NCBI GenBank assembly: GCA_937920335.1
Contig: CALGUT010000175.1
Location: forward strand, 1 to 8,706
Length of the DNA stretch: 8,706 bases
Direction of reading: 5' to 3'
DNA from: an uncultured Opitutales bacterium
GTDB lineage: Bacteria > Verrucomicrobiota > Verrucomicrobiia > Opitutales > UBA2995
In this document: in pieces, positions 6,716-8,706 of the stretch
How the letters are laid out: each line of letters begins with the position of its first letter
Numbering within the stretch: position 1 is the first letter of the stretch
Made by a program: the position numbers and the translations under genes
Notes under the pieces: generated by a model
Databases searched by the model: none
Seen by the model: the letters and a program-made list of their open reading frames with translations, nothing else
Told to the model about the DNA's origin: nothing

Positions 6716-7051
6716 ATCCGAGTTCCTCAACCGCTAAAAAATGATTCAAGTAAATTACCGAATCCAAATTTCAGGGCGAGAGAAAGGTGACACGTTTGTT
6801 TCCCAAGTTCTGGAAAGCGGTCGTCGCTTATTAAGACATCGTGTTCGGGCTTGCACACCTGACTCGTTGAATCAGTTTCCTTACCAACGATTAACAACCT
6901 AAGAACGACTAAGTTATATTCGATGACGTATCACCATTAATGGGGACACACACGAACGATTTAATTCTAATTCTAGACAAGCCAGGCAACAAAGAAAGTC
7001 CTCAATAATGACCGGGCGATGGGTTTTACTTTTAGGCAGTTAAGCTAGAAA
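6716..7051. other. Gap between baeRF and the antiporter gene
   Basis: There are 336 nt with no confident gene. It contains one possible small ORF (6741-6902), the palindrome CCATTAATGG (6934-6943) and a short direct repeat TAATTC-TAATTC near 6964-6975. No convincing intrinsic terminator for baeRF and no good promoter pair for the antiporter were found. An in-frame TAG at 7046-7048 fixes the upper limit of the antiporter start. Confidence 0.6.
6741..6902 (+). CDS. Possible small basic protein, 53 aa
   Basis: An ATG at 6741 opens a frame of 53 residues ending at TAA 6900-6902. It begins MIQVNYRIQISGREKGDTFV and is rich in Arg, with RRLLRHRVR near residues 28-36. I recognise no family, and no Shine-Dalgarno site precedes it, although none of the confident genes here has a good one either. 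It starts 25 nt after the baeRF stop on the same strand, so it could be co-transcribed. At this length a chance frame is quite possible. Confidence 0.25.
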   Translation: MIQVNYRIQISGREKGDTFVSQVLESGRRLLRHRVRACTPDSLNQFPYQRLTT

Positions 7052-8706
7052 ATGGACGTCATGAATTATATGTTGCCGCTAGCGGTTTGCCTGCCTTTTC
7101 TGGGCGCATTATTTACAGCTGTCTCCTCTCGCCGTTTCTTTCCGACTCCGGCGTGGACTGCCGCAATTGCTGCGTTATCAAGTTTACTGGTTTTGGCGCC
7201 GGCCATGCTAGAGGTGTTTTCAGGAAACACCTTTATACAATCCTGGGAGTGGGTGCCTCAGATTGGGTTAGAAGTCGCCTTTCGCTTGGACGGACTCTCT
7301 ATGCTCTTTACCCTGATGATTCTGGGGATCGGGCTTCTAGTCATCCTTTACGCCAGTTATTATCTTTCGCCTAAAGATTCGAAACCACGATTTTTTAGCA
7401 GCCTACTTCTTTTCAAGGGTTCGATGTTAGGAGTCGTCCTATCGGAAAACTTACTCCTCATGCTGGTCTTCTGGGAACTAACCGCCCTCAGCTCATTCAT
7501 GCTTATCAGCTTTTGGCGACACCGTGAAGATGCACGCAATGGAGCCCGCATGGCATTAACGGTTACCGGCTTGGGTGGTTTGGCATTACTGGGAGGAATT
7601 CTGGTTTTGGGGCAAATCGTTGGTAGTTATAATCTAACCGACGTATTAGCAGCAGGCGATGAGATACGAGCGCACGATTGGTATCTTCCTGCTTTGGTTC
7701 TGATTCTGATAGGAGTATTCACCAAATCTGCCCAGTTTCCGTTCCATTTCTGGCTACCGCACGCAATGGCCGCTCCAACACCGGTTTCTGCCTATCTCCA
7801 CTCCGCTACCATGGTGAAGGCCGGTATCTTCCTGCTAGCCAGGCTGTTTCCAGCACTCTCGGGGACTTCCGAATGGTTCTGGATAGTCGGGACCTCTGGA
7901 ATGCTGACCCTGCTACTCGGAGCATTCGCGGCGCTTTTCAAGCACGACCTGAAAGGACTGCTTGCTTACTCGACCATCAGTCATCTGGGGTTGATTACAT
8001 TACTATTTGGTTTGGGTACAACCCTAGCAGAAGTGGCGGCGCTTTTTCACATCATGAATCACGCCGCCTTTAAGGCTTCGCTATTCATGGTAGCAGGAAT
8101 CATTGATCACGAAACAGGTACGCGGGATATGCGAAAACTAAGCGGTTTGCTTAAGTACATGCCTCATACATCCGTTCTCGCGATAATCGCTTCGGCAGCT
8201 ATGGCCGGGGTACCCCTCTTGAACGGTTTCCTTAGCAAAGAAATGTTCTTTGACCAAGCAGTGGTAGCATCAAGCGGCTCTGCGTGGGCACTGGCCATAC
8301 CCATTTTGGCGACTCTGGCCGCTATCTTCTCAGTAGCGTATTCATTGCGTTTCGTTCATGATGTGTTCTTCAATGGTGAACCCGTAGGGTTGCCTCGCAC
8401 ACCTCATCCTCCCCCACGATACATGCGAATCCCGGTGGACCTCCTGGTTATCCTCTGCCTGGGGGTAGGTATCATTCCGGTTTTTACCGTTGGACCTCTT
8501 CTTAAGGTTGCAGTTGAAGCAAGTATACAAGGCACAGCCCCCTACTACAGTTTGTCCATTTGGCACGGCTTTAACCTTCCATTACTCATGAGTGCCATGG
8601 CGCTCGTTGGTGGATTCGTTGTCTATGGCTTCCGTCGAAAATTGTTTGAATGGCATGAAAGAAACTTGGCCAATGTAGACGCTCGAATCGTCTACAACGG
8701 CATTTT
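7052..8706 (+). CDS. mrpA: Mrp/Mnh-type Na+/H+ antiporter subunit A, 3'-truncated by the window edge
   Basis: The frame is open from ATG 7052 to the window end (551 codons, no stop). A TAG at 7046 bars any earlier start; ATG 7061 or 7070 are alternatives. The protein is very hydrophobic, with many membrane helices starting at MLPLAVCLPFLGAL, and it belongs to the NuoL/MrpA family of ion-pumping inner-membrane subunits. Diagnostic stretches are FWELTALSSFMLISFW (140-155) with E142, TKSAQFPFHFWLPHAMAAPT (224-243) with K225, HSATMVKAGIFLLAR (250-264), HDLKGLLAYSTISHLGL (298-314) with K301, and NGFLSKEMFF (391-400) with K396. The TKSAQFPFHFWLPHAMAAPTPVSAYLHSA wording favours MrpA over NuoL. MrpA works with the other Mrp subunits to expel Na+ in exchange for protons, aiding pH and salt tolerance. 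Those partner genes, and any MrpB fusion, would lie past the right edge. Confidence 0.9.
   Translation, partial: MDVMNYMLPLAVCLPFLGALFTAVSSRRFFPTPAWTAAIAALSSLLVLAPAMLEVFSGNTFIQSWEWVPQIGLEVAFRLDGLSMLFTLMILGIGLLVILYASYYLSPKDSKPRFFSSLLLFKGSMLGVVLSENLLLMLVFWELTALSSFMLISFWRHREDARNGARMALTVTGLGGLALLGGILVLGQIVGSYNLTDVLAAGDEIRAHDWYLPALVLILIGVFTKSAQFPFHFWLPHAMAAPTPVSAYLHSATMVKAGIFLLARLFPALSGTSEWFWIVGTSGMLTLLLGAFAALFKHDLKGLLAYSTISHLGLITLLFGLGTTLAEVAALFHIMNHAAFKASLFMVAGIIDHETGTRDMRKLSGLLKYMPHTSVLAIIASAAMAGVPLLNGFLSKEMFFDQAVVASSGSAWALAIPILATLAAIFSVAYSLRFVHDVFFNGEPVGLPRTPHPPPRYMRIPVDLLVILCLGVGIIPVFTVGPLLKVAVEASIQGTAPYYSLSIWHGFNLPLLMSAMALVGGFVVYGFRRKLFEWHERNLANVDARIVYNGI

Noticed and set aside
7087..7374. 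Open + strand frame of 95 aa near the start of the antiporter gene
   Set aside because: It is out of frame with the highly conserved MrpA reading frame that starts at 7052.
7678..8073. Open + strand frame of 131 aa within the antiporter gene
   Set aside because: It covers the most conserved MrpA helices in a different frame; the MrpA frame explains the sequence completely.
1..8706. CRISPR arrays, tRNA or rRNA genes, transposases, long direct or terminal repeats
   Set aside because: By eye, no regularly spaced repeats, cloverleaf sequences, rRNA-like stretches or transposase-like proteins were found on either strand.

Overview
The window carries six confident protein genes, all consistent with a free-living, probably aquatic, Gram-negative-type bacterium of middling GC content. 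The set comprises an EF-G2-type translation GTPase, a bacterial eRF1-like (baeRF) protein, and an Mrp/Mnh-type Na+/H+ antiporter subunit. Together with start codons that lack Shine-Dalgarno sites, it would suit the Verrucomicrobiota/Planctomycetota side of the tree. That placement is an impression from protein style, not a demonstrated assignment. No rRNA, tRNA, CRISPR array, insertion sequence or phage gene was seen.

Layout, left to right. Positions 1-2178 hold a two-gene + strand unit: a retaining GT-B glycosyltransferase whose N-terminus lies outside the window, then 3 nt later a HAD-superfamily hydrolase. A sugar transferase next to a phosphatase-like enzyme suggests a synthase/phosphatase pathway, but the substrate cannot be read from the sequence. 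After a gap of roughly 150 nt with a weak promoter candidate comes a full-length EF-G-like GTPase (stop at 4386) whose GTP-binding motifs depart from classical EF-G.

Positions 4387-4722 have no confident gene but are entirely open on the minus strand. A membrane-anchored or exported cupin follows (4723-5205, +). It converges on a small winged-helix regulator (5227-5535, -), which is divergent from a bacterial eRF1-family protein (5630-6715, +). The 94-nt regulator/baeRF intergenic region holds a consensus -35-like hexamer, an extended -10-like element and two small dyads, so the regulator may control this region.

Positions 6716-7051 form a leader with one possible 53-aa ORF and a 10-bp palindrome. 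It precedes the large antiporter subunit MrpA/MnhA, which runs off the right edge.

The most interesting theme is translation: an atypical EF-G paralogue lies about 1.2 kb from an eRF1-like protein that has no GGQ motif. These could be parts of a ribosome rescue, recycling or hibernation function, but neighbourhood is the only evidence for a link. The other genes look like ordinary metabolic or ion-homeostasis genes.
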